NCBI GenBank assembly: GCA_004335635.1
Contig: QAXH01005141.1
Coordinates: 1-19,637 of the forward strand
Source of the DNA: Chloromonas sp. AAM2
Taxonomy: Eukaryota > Chlorophyta > Chlorophyceae > Chlamydomonadales > Chlamydomonadaceae
Length of the DNA: 19,637 nucleotides
Direction of reading: 5' to 3'
In this document: in pieces, positions 19,143 to 19,637 of the stretch
Layout: each line of letters begins with the position of its first letter
Numbering within the stretch: the first letter of the stretch is position 1
Notes under the pieces: generated by a model
What the model was told of the DNA's origin: nothing
Seen by the model: the letters and a program-made list of their open reading frames with translations, nothing else
Databases searched by the model: none
Made by a program: the position numbers and the translations under genes

Positions 19143-19592
19143 AGAAGATGTTTGCCAGTTCTGGGACAATTTTCCAAGAACTGCACTGGCGTCAGTGCTG
19201 CGACGGGGAAATTGTGGAAACAGGGTTCATGCCAGACCGGGCTAGTGCTCGAAGCTTTAGTTACAGTAGGATGTGGAATGCAGCTGCACATGTGCCAGTA
19301 CAACCCTTTGGTGGGCGGCAGGGCTTACATACCCCTACCCAAGGAGCTGGCAGTCAAGAAGGCAGTGATAAACGTCATGACGACAGGTGTTTCATATATG
19401 TGTGGCATGCTACATGCATCTGACGAGCTACCAGATCACCCTGAGCGAGTGTCTGTGTATACGCCCCGGAAGTACCACTGTACTACCATCTACCGCAATG
19501 CATGCTGCTCTCCCCAGTTTTTCCTGCGGCCCCACTGGTTCCAGTGGCTTTTCTACAAACTGCCCCAGAACTGGCAAACATCTTTTTTTGGT
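19143..19592 (+). mobile_element. Short element bounded by inverted repeats of about 65 bp
   Basis: The left end reads AAGATGTTTGCCAGTTCTGG, and its reverse complement is found ending at about 19592. Beyond this core both ends share, with small indels, CACTGG-x-x-CAGTG and a following GGGGAAA / AGGAAAA. The copies are imperfect. The interior holds a broken polymerase-like fragment. A third, solitary copy of the end lies in an RNA ligase intron. This fits a deleted, non-autonomous derivative of a larger DNA element. I could not identify a clean target-site duplication; a (TG)n tract follows on the right. Confidence 0.5.
19257..19450 (+). pseudogene. Fragment like N-terminal region of Polinton-type DNA polymerase B protein, frameshifted
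   Basis: One plus-strand frame reads YNPLVGGRAYIPLPKELA followed by KKAVINV. The adjacent frame then gives HDDRCFIYV, and the first frame resumes with LHASDELPDHPERVSVY. This order (Y-x-PL-x-G, YI-x-LP, K-A-IN-V/I, D-x-CF-x-W/Y, then PER-V/I-S) matches a segment I know from large proteins carrying a protein-primed type-B DNA polymerase domain, found in Polintons and related virus-like elements of many eukaryotes. Two shifts of frame break it within about 60 bp, so it is not functional. The polymerase domain itself is absent. It sits between inverted repeats. The match is from memory of the family pattern, not a search. Confidence 0.5.
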
Positions 19593-19593
19593 G

Positions 19594-19637
19594 GGTGTAC
19601 TGTGTGTGTGTGTGTGTACTGTGTGTGTGTGTGTGTG
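19594..19637. repeat. TG dinucleotide microsatellite at right edge
   Basis: Two (TG)n runs are separated by TACTG and continue beyond the window. They directly abut the right inverted repeat of the element. Confidence 0.9.

Overview
The window looks like nuclear DNA of a green alga. Genes are split by short spliceosomal introns with GT-AG ends and CAG acceptors. Candidate TGTAA polyadenylation motifs lie downstream of genes, and simple repeats and transposon debris are common. A chlorophyte, possibly volvocine, is my best guess; this rests on style, not on a marker gene. I saw no bacterial operons, CRISPR arrays, tRNA or rRNA.

Layout. Bases 1-1456 (minus strand) hold the 5' part of a LINE retrotransposon running off the left edge: a Pro/Ala-rich ORF1-like region, then the start of ORF2 with an apurinic-type endonuclease. 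At 2515-2663 (plus) is an orphan terminal exon sharing its C-terminal motif PYTSTEE with a gene further right. Two tandem paralogous six-exon genes follow on the minus strand: copy A at 3826-6009 (289 aa) and copy B at 10235-12218 (246 aa). Both encode highly hydrophilic Gly/Asn/Ser/Tyr/Gln-rich repeat proteins with a recurring GQKVKNL segment. The splice models agree exon by exon (first junction phase 0, the other four phase 1). Their upstream sequences are also similar, so a unit of roughly 6.2 kb was duplicated. Between them, about 7.7-9.1 kb is a GC-richer patch with an unrecognised open frame and broken minus-strand frames, probably mobile-element debris.

The right side holds a plus-strand gene (about 14451-18347) for an RNA ligase of the T4 Rnl2 / trypanosome editing-ligase type. 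Nucleotidyltransferase motifs I, III, IIIa, IV and V are all visible and every modelled intron is phase 0. A candidate first exon reads like a mitochondrial presequence. Its introns carry a long GTGA/GCGA microsatellite, a CTAG-rich repeat and one copy of a dispersed repeat.

At the right edge (about 19143-19592) two inverted copies of that dispersed repeat flank a broken fragment. The fragment resembles the N-terminal region of protein-primed type-B DNA polymerase proteins of Polinton-like elements. It appears to be a short, deleted derivative of a virus-like transposon.

The most noteworthy items are the duplicated disordered-protein genes, the putatively organelle-targeted RNA ligase, and the polymerase fragment between inverted repeats. 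I see no evidence that the three form one functional system.
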